A DNA stretch of 64,000 nucleotides from Mytilus trossulus (taxonomy: Eukaryota; Mollusca; Bivalvia; Mytilida; Mytilidae). The stretch spans positions 26,885,578 through 26,949,577 of the forward strand of contig NC_086378.1 of assembly GCF_036588685.1 (NCBI RefSeq). Reading direction: 5' to 3'. Of this stretch, positions 1 through 11,682 are shown piece by piece (the stretch's first letter is position 1; each line of letters begins with the position of its first letter). The position numbers and the translations under genes are program-made. A model generated the notes under the pieces. That model was not told the origin of the DNA. It saw nothing but the letters and a program-made list of their open reading frames with translations, and ran no database searches.

Positions 1-1120
1 TTCTTGCTATTGCACAATACTGTGCAATTGAAGATTTCTTGCTATTGCTGAATTTATAACTGTGCAATTGAAAATTTCTTGCTATTGCACAATACTTAAT
101 ATAATAATTTTGGATCCTGATTTGGACCAACTTGAAAACTGGGTCCATAATCAAAAATCTAAGTACATGTTTAGATTCAGCATATCAAAGAGGCCCAAGA
201 ATTCAATTTTTGTTAAAATCAAACTTAGTTTAATTTTGGACCCTTTGGACATTAAAGTAGACCAATTTTAAAACGGGACCAAAAATTAAGAATTTACATA
301 CACAGTTAGATTTTGCATATCAAAGAACCCCAATTATTCAATTTTTGATGAAATCAAACAAAGTTTAAATTTAAATTTTGGACACTGATTTGGGCCAACT
401 TGAAAAACTGGGTCAATAATAAAAAATCTAAGTACATTTTTAGATTCAGCATATCAAAGAACCCCAAGGATTCAATTTTTGTTAAAATCAAACTAAGTTT
501 AATTTTGGACCCTTTGGACCTTAATGTAGACCAATTTGAAAACGGGACCAAAAATTAAGAATCTACATACACAGTTTGATTCAGCATATCAAAGAACCCC
601 AATTATTCAATTTTTGATCAAATCAAACAAAGTTTAATTTTGGACCCTTTGGGCCCTTTATTCCTAAACTGTTGGGACCAAAACTCCCAAAATCAATACA
701 AACCTTCCTTTTATGGTCATAAACCTTATGTTTAAATTTCATAGATTTCTATTTATAAATACTAAAGTTATGGTGCGAAAACCAAGAAAAATGCTTATTT
801 AGGTCCCTTTTTGGCCCCTAATTCCTAAACTGTTGGGACCTAAACTCCCAAAATCAATACCAACCTTCCTTTTGTGGTTTATAAACCTTGTGTTAAAATT
901 TCATTGATTTCTATTAACTTAAACTTAAGTTATTGAGTGAAAACCAAGAATAATGCTTATTTGGGCCCTTTTTTGGCCATAATTCCTAAAATGTTGGGAC
1001 CAAAACTCCCAATATCAATCCTAACCTTCCTTTTGTGGTCATAAACCTTGTGTTAAAATTTCATTGATTTCTATTCACTTTTACTAAAGTTAGAGTGTGA
1101 AAACTAAAATTATTCGGACG
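1..1120 (+). repeat. GGACC-rich dispersed repeat, tandem subunits
   Basis: No gene is seen here. Bases 1-640 hold diverged units of roughly 275 bp, marked by recurring 'agcatatcaaagaacccca', 'ttcaatttttgttaaaatc' and 'ttaattttggaccctttgg'. From about 640 to 1120 there are three units of about 170-180 bp carrying 'gttgggaccaaaactccca' and 'caaccttccttttgtggtc'. The same family is present in the opposite orientation near 25.7-27.0 kb. The short open frames here are translations of the repeat. The family is non-coding as far as I can see; its class is unknown to me. Confidence 0.75.
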
Positions 1121-1124
1121 ACGA

Positions 1125-2321
1125 CGACGACGCCAACGTGATAGCAATATACAACGAAATTTTTTTCAAATTTTTTGGTCGTATAAAAACCGCATAATTT
1201 CCTTAAAATTACAAGTTCAGGGGCAGCAACCTAACAACCAGTTTTCCGATTCTTCTGAAAATTTCAGGTCAGATAAATTTCCACCTGTTTAACAATTTCA
1301 CGTCCAGTCGGATTTGCTCTAAATGCTTTGGTTTTTGAGTTTATAGTTATAAGCCAAAAACTGCATTTTACACCTATGTTCTACTTTTAGCCATGGCGGC
1401 CATCTTGGTTGGTTGGCCAGGTCACCAGACACATTTTTTTTAACTAGATACCCCAATGATGATTGTGGCCAAGTTTAGTTTAACTTGGCTCAGTAGTTTC
1501 AAAGAAGATTTTTGTAAAAGATTACTTAGATTTACAAAAAATGGTTGAAAATTTACTATGAAGGGGGCTCGCGGGTCTAAATCATTTTTTTTTATTTAAT
1601 ATAAGATTTCGCTATATTTTTCAATAAATAAACTTTATCTTATACCTAATTATAGAAAAATGAAATAAAAAAATGGGGTCACCGTTCATTTAGGCTTACA
1701 ATCTGCCTTCGAAAAAAGCACACATTTTTGCTAATGTCCTTTTTTTCTGTTAAACTAATACATTTGTAATAGGAGAAAAAGCGGTAATATAGAAATTAAA
1801 AAAGAACTAAATTACAGAAATGGCAGATATTTTACAATTATTTAGTTTATGTACAGCTTTTACGAAAATAACAATAAAAAATATAGGTCACCGATGAGTT
1901 AAAAAAGATATTTAAATATTAATGCCAAAACATGGCATTTTTGCACCAAAGGGAGATAATTTGGAGCTTTTTACTGATATCTACATTTTAAAAGTCACCT
2001 GGGGCCAACACGTATTGATTTTTTTGAATAATTTTTGTACCATATGATAAAGTAACAACTTCTTAAGGTCATGACATGAAGGTAATTAATAAAATTTGTA
2101 ATTAAAAATAAACGTTTGATTTTTTTGTGAAAATTTTATACCCGCGAGCCTCCTTAAGGGGTCAACTGACCATTTGGGTCATGTTAATTTATTTGTAAGT
2201 TTTACTTTGCTGAACATTATTGCTGTTTACAGTTTATCTCTTTCTACAATAATATTCAAGATAATAACCAAAAACAGCAAAATTTCATTAAAATTACCAA
2301 TTTGGCCCAGGTGAGCTAAAA
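1125..2321 (-). repeat. Large dispersed bivalve-type repeat, copy I (interrupted)
   Basis: On the minus strand this matches the repeat at 2322-3591 and at 43773-45561 (shared 'ggggcagcaacc', 'ctatgttctatttttagc', 'atggcggccatcttgg'). A diverged version of the family's leading end lies at about 2305-2319, abutting the trailing end of copy II, so the two copies are head to tail. The copy is split by the inverted-repeat element at about 1561-2155. No coding potential seen. Confidence 0.7.
1561..2155. mobile_element. Nested MITE-like element with 'GGCTCGCGGGT' terminal inverted repeats
   Basis: The left end 'aagggggctcgcgggtctaa' and the right end 'tatacccgcgagcctcctt' are inverted repeats of about 21 bp with two differences. 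The interior is AT-rich without a long frame. The host repeat is recognisable on both sides, and an uninterrupted version of the same place is at about 3050-3090, so this is an insertion of roughly 0.6 kb. Superfamily not determined; no clear target duplication found. Confidence 0.6.
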
Positions 2322-3591
2322 CTAGAGGCTCCAAAGAGCCTGTGTCGCTCACCTTGGTCTATGAATATTAAACAAAGGAAGCAGATGGATTCATGACAAA
2401 ATTGTGTTTTGGTGATGGTGATGTGTTTGTAAATCTTACTTTACTAGTCTTGCTGCTTACATTTATCTCTATCTATAATGAACTTGGCCCAATAGTTTCA
2501 GTGGAAAATGTTAATAAAAATTTACAAATTTTATGAAAATTGTTAAAAATTGACTATAAAGGTCAATAACTCCTTAGGGGGTCAATTGACCATTTCGGTC
2601 ATGTTGACTTATTTGTAAATCTTACTTTGCTGAACATAATTGCTGTTTACAGTTTATCTCTATCTATAATAAAATTTAAGATAATAACCAAAACAGCAAA
2701 ATTTCCTTAAAATTACCGATTCAGGGGCAGCAACCCAACAATGGGTTGTCAGATTCATCTGAAAATTATAGAGCAGATAGATCTTGATCTGATTAATAAT
2801 TTTACCCTGTGTTGGATTTGCTCTAAATGCTTTGATTTTTGAGTTATAAGCCAAAAACTGCATTTTACCCCTATGTTCTATTTTTAGCTGTGGCGGCCAT
2901 CTTGATTTGATAGTCGGGTCACCGGAATATTTTTAAAACTAGATACCCCAAAGATGATTATTGCCAAGTCTGGATTAATTTGGCCCAGTAGTTTCAGAGG
3001 AGAAGATTTTTGTAAAAGATAACTAAGATTTACGAAAAATGGTTAAAAATTGACTATAAAGGGCAATAACTCCTAAACGGGTCAACTGACCATTTCGGTC
3101 ATGTTGACTTATTTGTAAATCCTACTTTGCTAAACATTATTGCTGTTTACAGTTTATCTCTATCTATAATAATATTCAAGATAATAACCAAAAACTGCAA
3201 AATTTCCACAAAATTACCAATTCAGGGGCAGCAACCCAACAACAGGTTGACCAATTCATCTGAAAATTTCAGGGCAGATAGATCTTGACCTGATAAACAT
3301 TTTTACCCCATGTCAGATTTCCTCTAAATGCTTTGGTTTTTGAGTTACATGTATAAGCCAAAAACTGCATTTTACCCCTATGTTCTATTTTTAGCCGTGG
3401 CGGCCATCTTGGTTGGTTGACCAGGTCACGCCACACATTTTTTAAACTAGATACCCCAATGATGATTGTGGCCAAGTTTGGTTCAATTTGGCCCAGTAGT
3501 TTCAGAGGAGAAGATTTTTGTAAAAGTTAACAACGACGACGGACGCAAAGTGATGGGAAAAGCTCACTTGGCCCTTCGGGCCAGGTGAGCT
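2322..3591 (-). repeat. Large dispersed bivalve-type repeat, copy II
   Basis: Minus-strand copy of the family best seen at 43773-45561. The leading end is a 31-nt hairpin at 3561-3591 ('agctcacttggccc' then 'gggccaggtgagct'). The trailing end carries 'ctagaggctccaaagagcct', another hairpin. Internally there are about two diverged units of ~500 bp. Short open frames inside are shadows of the repeat. Confidence 0.75.
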
Positions 3592-4337
3592 AAAAATGGG
3601 GAGTGGTTCCACCCATGGATCTGCGCCTGCTGAGTCAAGTGCCTGTGGCAAGAGTTTACAAACCTTAATATCAGTTCTAACTTGACCAATAAAAGATAAA
3701 AGGTGCTAAATAGTAGACAGGTATTAGAATATATATGCTCTGGTAATATAACATCAGTCAACTTTTTTACACTTAACATTTCAAATATATACCCAAGTAA
3801 TACTTTCTGCAGAGATCCAACTTATCTTCATTTTTTAATTTTCTCAAGTCCATGTTTCTGAAATAAAAAATAAAATCTATTTCTAATAAAGAGTAGTGTC
3901 ATATATAATATTATTAAATATACATACAGTCATACATGTACATTTTTTTTGTACATGTATATATGAATAATGCATATATCAGTGTATATACATGTATGGT
4001 ACATAAAATAATTAAAGTTTAAGATATATTTTACTATAAACTGTATAAACATGGTGTTTATTAATTATAAGAAAAGTTCAGTAAAAATTCAAATAATTTT
4101 GACCAAATACCATGAATACATGTACATTTGTAAATGTATGCAATACTTCTTGCTCTTTTCAGGCATGTCCTAGCTTTATCTTACATGTATATGAGGTTAT
4201 GTATTAAAAACTTACCATTAAAAAGAAACTTCTATATACATAACATATGGTGTTTTATTTTAAAGATATTTGGTACTACATTGTAATTTTGTAAAGGTAT
4301 AATAATCATATTTTTTTCTGTTTAAAATAATCATACA
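3592..4337. other. AT-rich intergenic stretch, one short palindrome
   Basis: No gene recognised. A perfect 10-bp inverted repeat 'atacatgtac'/'gtacatgtat' flanks a T-rich loop at 3932-3960. Otherwise simple AT-rich DNA with many 'acatgta' motifs. Confidence 0.5.
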
Positions 4338-4515
4338 TTGTAGAGGGGGGATAGGACCTTTATCAGGACTCCAGGATCGGGTGATTTGAAGCTCGGGATT
4401 TTGGGATTGACCCTGTCGGGATCCGGGAATTCTTTTTTCAACTTTAGGGACATCAGGATTTCGTGTATGTAAGTCCGGGATTTCGGGATCAGGACCCCTC
4501 CTACCCCCTCTCATT
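4338..4515. mobile_element. G/C-rich insert with imperfect inverted ends (MITE-like)
   Basis: A block much richer in G and C than its surroundings starts with 'agaggggggataggacc' and ends with 'ggacccctcctaccccctct', which are imperfect inverted repeats. The interior has repeated 'cgggattt' and 'gggatc' motifs. The open frame across it is not protein-like. Probably a small non-autonomous DNA element. Confidence 0.45.
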
Positions 4516-6040
4516 GTAGTACATTGTAATATCTCGATTATTCTACATGTATATTTTTTCTTATGTTGTACTATTACACAACTGTACCAGGTTAGAGGAA
4601 CTACAACGGGGTTTAACCACAACACATGCTGATATAGGGAATTATATACACCAATCAATTAGATGCAACCAAAAGTCTCTTAATGCGTGTGAAATGCGTA
4701 ATTTTTCCCTTTGGGACCAACATTCTTCTGTCAGCTGTTCCATCCGTGTGTAGTAATTATTGTAAAAACACGGATTTCGGTCATAGCTGGTCCCGTTCAG
4801 ATCCGTAGTTTAGAAATCGATCAATGGCGGACAAATGGAAGAAAATTTACAAAAATGAAATTTGTTTGACAAGTTATTTGGAAAGGAACATGATGTTTTA
4901 ATGCAATAAATGGATTAAACATTTACTGGAGGCAAATTTTATCACGTTTAAATGAAGTAACAAGCTTATTATGCCACCAAAATTTAGGTTGATGTATGTT
5001 TTCGAGTAACAAGCACCAGAACTAACTGAAATGCACGAAGTGATAAAAAGTGGTATTTTTATCAAATAACCTGCTTCACACCGCAAAGACAATGCTTCAA
5101 ACTCTTTTCTAAAGATAATGAATCATTTATGTCTGAATTTCTTTAATTATCAATAAAAAATGATGTTTTATCAACTTGGTAAAAATTGAAAATGTCCGAT
5201 GACGAAAGCGACTGAAAGCGAGTATCGTCAAGAACAGGGCGACTTGTCTTCGCTTTTTAGGGTTGGGAAAAGCGAAGTGACGGTCGGGAAAGCGACTTCT
5301 TTGCCCAAGTCACCTGGTAGCGTGAGCCCTGCAAATGGTGTGAAAAATATGGGAACACATCATTAAAACAGAGCTGTTGCTTGGAAACACACATAGGATT
5401 TCCCATACTTTCATACTATTTCCACCTCTTTCTAGAAAATCTTCCCCCTATCCAATATCCCTGAACTAACCGTGAAGAGCCCTATTGTTATACAAATAAC
5501 TAAGCTTACAAGTATTAAGTTATTTTCAAATAATGATACGAAAATGTACATGTATTTGCAATTATATTTTAAGATTGTTAACAAAGTTTAATAAATTTCT
5601 TGTGTTTATTTTGTATTCTGTGTAGATTACAAAAATCAAAATAAGTTTTCATTCAACTTTTAAGTGCAGCTAGTTGGTAGACCGGAAAATTGTATATAGA
5701 CAATGATAGAAGTAGATTTTTCCTTCTTTTAGTAAGTGGGGCAAGTTCACAGGGGGAAAATTAACTGGCTATAACCCTTTTAACAAGTGAGGCGATTTTT
5801 TTATAAAGTGGAGGAGTTGGTTAATCAGGTTGGGGCGATTTTTTTATTTATTAATAGTGGGGCAATAATGGTGTTGGGTGTTTTGCCAGTGGGGTGATTT
5901 GTCCTGCTTCCATAACTAAAACAAGAGACAAGGCTTTAAAGAGGCACTGTATATTGTACATGTAGATGCAGCTGTTAGTATTAGTGTCTGTAAAGTGAGT
6001 TGGACAGCAATATTCTTAAGAGAAAATCTTATTGTTTACA
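4516..6040. other. Intergenic stretch without recognised gene
   Basis: No coding region supported. At about 5735-5905 there is a degenerate G-rich direct repeat built on 'agtggggcgattttttta'. A locally CpG-bearing patch lies near 5190-5330 but has stops in all useful frames. Confidence 0.45.
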
Positions 6041-6041
6041 C

Positions 6042-6183
6042 CAGGCCTTGAAGTCATAAAACTTTGCCCAGTGCCCAGAGCACAAAAATCATGCTCGAAA
6101 CATGAAATCCAGCAATTTGATTGGTTGATTTTTTAGTCTGAGTACAAAAATCATGCTCGAATGTTTTATGACCGTGAGGCCAG
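6042..6183. mobile_element. Small inverted-repeat element (about 140 bp)
   Basis: The ends 'ccaggccttgaagtcataaa' and 'tttatgaccgtgaggccagg' are imperfect inverted repeats. Inside, 'acaaaaatcatgctcgaa' occurs twice in direct orientation. Fits a tiny MITE; superfamily unknown. Confidence 0.4.
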
Positions 6184-6382
6184 GACTTGAACCCAACACC
6201 TCTGTGTTAAAATAAACACTTTAGAACAGACTGTGCAAAAGAGGTACTTCCCTACTCAAGCTGGCTTAGTACATCTTCAAAGAAAAGCAATTCAGACACA
6301 TGTTCTCCCTCTCTGTTTAAAGAAAGCTTATAGGGATTACAGTCCTGCTACTGTTACGTACATAATTTGCAAAATTCTTAAT

Positions 6383-6828
6383 ATGGGGACGAAGTCCCCA
6401 AATCAATAAAAAAAAAAAAAAAAAAATCTGGAAAATTTCCCGAATTTTTCATTGTACTAATGAACTCAAAATCGTTAACTTTTTTTTTCAGATCTACTTC
6501 CTGTTCCGGTTTTTCCCGTATTTGCGCAGATATCTGTCTTGATTACATCAGACTTTGATTTTTTTTTTTATATTTATCAGTCAAGTAAAATATATAATTG
6601 GATTTCAATACAAATTCAATTTTAATAATTGTTTGATATGAAAAAAACGTTACCTGATCAAAGCGTTTCTTTTGTTTACATCGAATATGACGTCATAACT
6701 GAAAGAACGTAACAGCTATAATTATCTAACAACAGAACCAAAATCAGGAACGTTACGTACGATATTTCGGTTTCTTTTATCAACATGATTGAATTAAAAA
6801 AAAAAATACATACAGACTTCGTCCCCAT
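6383..6828. mobile_element. MITE with 14-bp 'ATGGGGACGAAGTC' inverted ends
   Basis: The left end 'atggggacgaagtc' and the right end 'gacttcgtccccat' are perfect 14-bp inverted repeats 446 bp apart. The left end continues with 'cccc', so it can fold on itself (ggggacgaagtcccc). The interior has A-runs and T-runs and no frame of note. Confidence 0.6.
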
Positions 6829-7206
6829 TCACAGGTTATACCTGCCTCATATTATCCAGACAAATAGCTAGTGGCGTAGTGCGAAAATGACACTACAAAT
6901 ATCTGGGTGGGCTCCAAAAACTGGTTAAGTAGTATAAATGTACTTGAATGTATACCTGTTCCCAAATTACAAAACGATTGTGATTAATCTTAACGTCTAT
7001 AACATACATGACATAGTATCACACAAAGGAGTATGTTCGATAACGTCCTGAAATGGCCCCCTTTTTAAGCGTAAATTTCAAGTTCAGATTTATCGACCAA
7101 TATCACGATAAATTACAGCTAATACATTGACTAGCTATGATATAAACCATTTTGTTGAAAATTTTACGTTTCTGCTTTTCATTATGACGTCACAAGTTGT
7201 ACTCCT

Positions 7207-7242
7207 ATTGATTTTTTCGTGATTTTTCACGAAAAAATCAAT
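7207..7242. repeat. Perfect 16-bp palindrome with T4 loop
   Basis: 'attgattttttcgtga' is followed by tttt and then by its exact reverse complement 'tcacgaaaaaatcaat'. It could form a 16-bp hairpin. No gene is adjacent that would make it a regulatory site. Confidence 0.7.
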
Positions 7243-7270
7243 GAAAATGGGTATATTTCCATAGATATTT

Positions 7271-7396
7271 GGACAGGAAACATAGAGCGCATGCGTCGAC
7301 AACAAAGATCTTTTAAAATAATGTTTGTGAAGACATTTCACATGTCTTATTAGAATCTTAAGCTTGTCGACGCCTGCGCTCTATGTTTCCTGGTCC
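7271..7396. repeat. Long inverted repeat, about 32-bp arms, 61-bp spacer
   Basis: The left arm (7271-7302) begins 'ggacaggaaacatagagcgc' and ends 'atgcgtcgacaa'. The right arm (7364-7396) is its reverse complement with one mismatch and one extra base. The CpG-containing arms stand out from the AT-rich surroundings. Possibly a fold-back or MITE remnant. Confidence 0.6.
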
Positions 7397-8225
7397 TTCA
7401 TTTGGTTGAAATATAGCTGATTTTGTCAAATTTCACCAAAATCCCTTATTTTGACCTATTTTGGATGTAAAAATCAACGTGTTAGAATTAAATTTTGACA
7501 AAAACAGTTCAGTTTAACTTTCTAACATGTCTTTAAGGCAACTTAAAACATTTATTGTCTTTTAACTATTAACTTTATAATTTGGGCCAAATATGGCACT
7601 TACCGAACTTACTCCTTAGTTTCACTCTTTGCATATGATCAATACTTCCGGATGTCAGATGTGTAGTACGTCATCATTTAGTGTGTACTATGATATAACT
7701 AAAAACCGAAGTCTTTATCGTAACAGCAAGTCTCATTGTATTTTGACGGACCCATTTTTCTTCTTTTTTTTCCTCTCTGTTTTTGTTTGATTCATTATTT
7801 ATTCAAGTTTGTTGGTTCTGCTGTTTATTTTAGGCATTTTATTTGTTTCAATCGCCTTAGATAAAATTATTTCAAGGTGGATCATTGGTGGGTCACCGTG
7901 GGTGCAATATTTCTGGACGTATAACTAACATATGAGATATATATTTTGGTGAGTTCATTATAAAATTGGCTAAATGTTATATAGTATGTGAACAATAATT
8001 TTGATACTTACATGTAGCTATTTGATTACGACATTGTTTATCAAACCCCATCGGTACTGGCATTTTCGAATTTTTAAATTTGTGAATTGAACCTGGTTTA
8101 TAGCACTAAACCTCTCATGTGTGTGACAGTCTTGTCAAATTCTGTCATATTTACAACGATGCGTGAACAAAACAGACATAATAGGTAAAATTGTCAAAAT
8201 ATGGGTGCAGCAGTCAAATATTAAA

Positions 8226-8278
8226 TGGCACTGGCTACGGTTACATGGAAATGTAACAATAATAAAAATATTATTGCC
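8226..8278 (-). repeat. Fragment of the terminal-inverted-repeat family seen at 32288-32345
   Basis: 'tggcactggctacggttaca' and the following 'tggaaatgtaacaataat' are the reverse complement of 32294-32345. The copy stops abruptly at 'attattg' and continues into unrelated sequence. It marks an isolated element end. Confidence 0.6.
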
Positions 8279-8884
8279 AGTAAAAGAAAACTTAGAGTAT
8301 ATGCAGTGATTTCTTTAAGGCTATAATTCTAATAAATAAGTATGAATTTGAGAAAAAAGTGTTTTTAGAAAGATTTTTATTTGAATAAATGTTTGTATAG
8401 GTTGCACTTTGTAAATACAGCGATTTCTAAAACCTCGCCTCTTTTAGGGAGATATAGAATATTCATAGATAATTAATTTTGTTTACGTACTGGTTCCCAA
8501 TTAGGTCTCTATGTTTCATCTCTTAGAGACATATGTTACCAGTAAATATACATATGCATAATCCTACAGTCAAGGTAGGTGTAGTTAAGAAATTTAGTGT
8601 TAGTTTAAACTCTTAGAAGTTCGGGGCATATAAACGTTAGAAATGCGCCGCACAGCCCTATATTTTGACCTTTGAAAAAAATAGTAGTGCATATGATCTT
8701 TCCATTCTAGGATATAATTTTTTTCAAAACTGCATAGTAAAAGTGGTCCAGTTTTAGCCGTAAAAGGAGTTCCTATGGGAAATTGCATTGTCCATATTTA
8801 CAGAAATGCAACTTATAGTCTTACATTAAGATATTGTGCGCTAAATATAAATAAATTGCACAAATTCACATGGATTTTACATGT

Positions 8885-10080
8885 GGTAGTTCATAAAGAT
8901 TTATTGGTCATAGTAATTTTATAAGGTTTAATTTTGACATGAGGTTAGATTACAGGAAAATCATCTCACCTCTCGCTAATTATCATCAATTATGTATAGT
9001 TTGTTTAGTTGACACTTGAAACGATATCACGGAAGCTTCGATTTACTCTTCGTTTGAAAACACTTTGCTCCACATGAAGATTTCGTTGCATTCATTAGAA
9101 AAGAACCATTTGGATTCAAATAACAAATTTTCGATTTATGGAAAATAAACATTATTGCTGCATTAAAATGTGTTTCTTTGAAAATGTATAATTGGATAAA
9201 AATCTTATTTTTAGCACTTTTATACTCAGTTAGATTATAAAAGTTGCAGATCAAGTCAGTTTGAGTTCCTGCTGAACGAAATATTTTTACTGTTGTTTAG
9301 TCCAGTTTTTAATGATTTCTGAATCAATTGATCCGGTGTTATAAAATGTATATCAAATTTTAGTTTAAAACAGATGACTCATGATTGGGTTCATTCAGCA
9401 GTTGATAGAAATGTTCACATCTGTAAATGAATATTCCGGCCCCAAAAATGGTAAGATAAAAATTCCCCTCAACATACTACGACATATTAGGAAGTGTCAG
9501 ATTATAGCAAACGCAGTACCATCAGAATGCTAGTTTATAAAATGTAACAATACCTTATTATATGATACACAAGACCCATGTTTGACAAGTATGTCTGAGA
9601 AATATATATCACCTGTTGCTTCTTTAAATAAAGCTAGATGATGCATACAAATAATATGAGATAACGAAGGTAAAGAAGCAATACCCCAGCATGCATTGAA
9701 GCTGATACATGTACGTTGATTCAGAGTAGAAGTTGACATTAGGGTAGTATTAAGGACAAATGGGTGGTGTAAGGGGATGGACCTCTACGGCACATAGTGA
9801 GCTTTAAGCATTATTGTGTAAAGCCTAAAATTGAACCTTTGGCATACATTACGACTCCCTTTTTTAAGGACCACATATTTTTCTTTAAATATAATATAAA
9901 CGGTCAAAACAGTGACCTTTACATTCCTGCTTTAAACATACATATGTAATGATATCTTAGTTGGATCCGAAAATGCCTATATATAAGAATAAGAAAATAT
10001 GGTATGATTGACAGTCGGTATATGTATCTGCATCATTTCTTCACCTCCTTCATAGAAGATCAGATATTTCTCACTAAAAG
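8885..10080. repeat. Inverted duplicate of 20455-21000 (left copy, longer)
   Basis: Several stretches match the reverse complement of 20455-21000, among them 'aattggataaaaatcttatt' (9190 region), 'gaagcttcgatttactcttcg' shortened to 'gaagcttcg' near 9031, and 'ttcacctccttcatagaaga' near 10038. About 0.55 kb between 9310 and 9885 has no counterpart in the right copy. No coding potential recognised; either a dispersed element or an old inverted duplication. Confidence 0.6.
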
Positions 10081-10149
10081 TATATTTTTATCTAATAATT
10101 ATAAATTTCATCCACCATTGTCATGATTGCGTAAAAAAGAAAAATCTAT

Positions 10150-10660
10150 CACCATTTTTTATATCGTGTACATATCAACATGTTAGGTAAAATACAAACG
10201 GTGCGACAACTCTCCATCAAAGACAAAATGACATAGAAGTTGACAACTATTGTACACTGAACAGCCTTCAACAATGAGCAAAATATGAAAATGTCAGGTA
10301 TAATATAAAAGGTGCGACAACTCTCCACCAGAGACCAAATGACATAGAAGTTAACAACTATTTTGAACTGCTCGGCCTTCAACAATGAGCAAAACTCATA
10401 CCGTATAGTAAGTTATATAAAAGGCTTCGAAAGAACCAGAAAACTAACGGCCTGGTTTAATTACAAAACAATAAACGAAAAAAAACAAATATATTAGACA
10501 GCAATACACGACAACCACTGCATTAGAGGCTACTGACTTGGAACAGGCACACAGAGAATGTGACGGGCTTAAAAATGTTGGCTGGCGTCAATTCTTCACC
10601 TTAACCTGGGTCAGTGCTGCAACACTTCGACACAAAAAGTCATGAATAATTGAAAAGGGC
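10150..10660 (-). repeat. Dispersed mussel-type repeat with 'GGTGCGACAACTCTCC' motif, duplicated
   Basis: Two direct units of about 120 bp (near 10185 and 10310) share 'ggtgcgacaactctcca', 'gacatagaagtt' and 'cttcaacaatgagcaaaa'. They are followed by 'aaaactaacggcctggttta' and 'acgacaaccactgcat'. Fragments of the same family occur near 16685, 38465, 57165 and 62045. The open frame over it is a repeat translation. Confidence 0.65.
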
Positions 10661-10699
10661 CTATATCATCAGATCGATTCAAAACACATAAAGATAAAA

Positions 10700-11037
10700 A
10701 GGGAGAAGGTTTGGATCCATTAAAACGTTTAATCCCGCTGCACATGTTTGCACCTGTCCTAAGTCAGGAATCTGATGTACAGTAGTTGTCGTTTGTTCAT
10801 GTAATATATACGTGTTTCTCGTTTCTCGTTTTGTTTATATAGATTAGACCGTTGGTTTTCCCGTTTGAATGGGTTTACACTAGTAATTTTGGGGCCCTTT
10901 ATAGCTTGTTGTTCGGTGTAAGCCAAGACTCCGTGTTGAAGGCCGTACTTTAACCTATAATGGTTTACTTTTTAAATTGTTACTTGGATGGAGAGTTGTC
11001 TCATTGTCACTCACACCACATCTTCCTATATCTATCT
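10700..11037 (+). repeat. Dispersed ~335-bp repeat, copy 1
   Basis: Nearly identical to 14330-14672. It starts 'gagaaggtttggatccatta' and ends 'cacaccacatcttcctatat'. A diverged tail of the family lies near 35290-35395 ('aaggctccttgttgaaggtc'). No frame; probably a short retroposed or non-autonomous element. Confidence 0.75.
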
Positions 11038-11289
11038 AAAGACACAAAGTACAAATAGGAGAGTACTCACAGTTACTAAAAGATAGTTCAAAGTAAAAAA
11101 AAAACTAATAAATTATCGGTCTAAGACTAAAATGCCTATCAGTTGGCATCCGACATCCTATGGGTTCAGTGTAAAACGTCTTTTAATCAGAGAAGAATAT
11201 GACTTTAGTAATTATCAGATAATAACATATCCTTGTGCAATGTCAATTAAATGTATCGACAGATTGTACAACCGTGAATGTGGTCTTAA

Positions 11290-11682
11290 TAGACCACTTT
11301 CGAGTTCATCCGTCACCGGAAAAAACTCGTCAATTATACACGCCTTTATCATCGTCATTTGTGCGTTTAGGGGCATCGTCACTTCCCTTCCCATGTTGAG
11401 CGAGTGGTTGGAAAGCTATAATTCTATACTGTACGAATTATTCGGCAAATTGAATTCTAAAAATTGACAATCAACACTGCTGTCATTAGGGAATTGTCAG
11501 TAAGTACCTACAGAGCAACCATTATTTCTAGTTTATCCTGCACAAAGACGATCACTAAGACGCTTGATGAACGTAAATAGTGCAGGGATACAGGCGAGCC
11601 CCTCTATCTGGTAAATGACGTCATAAAGGCGTGTATAATTGACGAGTTTTTGCCGGTGACGGATGAACTCGAAAGTGGTCTA
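11290..11682. mobile_element. MITE with ~61-bp terminal inverted repeats
   Basis: The ends (11290-11350 and 11622-11682) are almost perfect inverted repeats beginning 'tagaccactttcgagttcat' and continuing through 'ccgtcaccgg' and 'attatacacgccttta'. The element is 393 bp with no transposase. Just outside the left end, 'gtggtctta' can pair with the start of the terminus. The 111-residue open frame overlapping the left half is incidental. Confidence 0.75.

Noticed and set aside
4260-4658. 132-residue minus-strand frame with Pro/Arg-rich middle
   Set aside because: The protein-like middle is a G/C-rich inverted-repeat insert; flanks are AT-rich non-coding DNA.
6183-6215. B-box-like 'gggttcaagtcc' on the minus strand
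   Set aside because: No A-box at a suitable distance and no cloverleaf could be drawn, so no tRNA or SINE is called.
11132-11467. 111-residue plus-strand frame
   Set aside because: Half of it lies in the left part of the MITE at 11290-11682 and no domain is recognisable.
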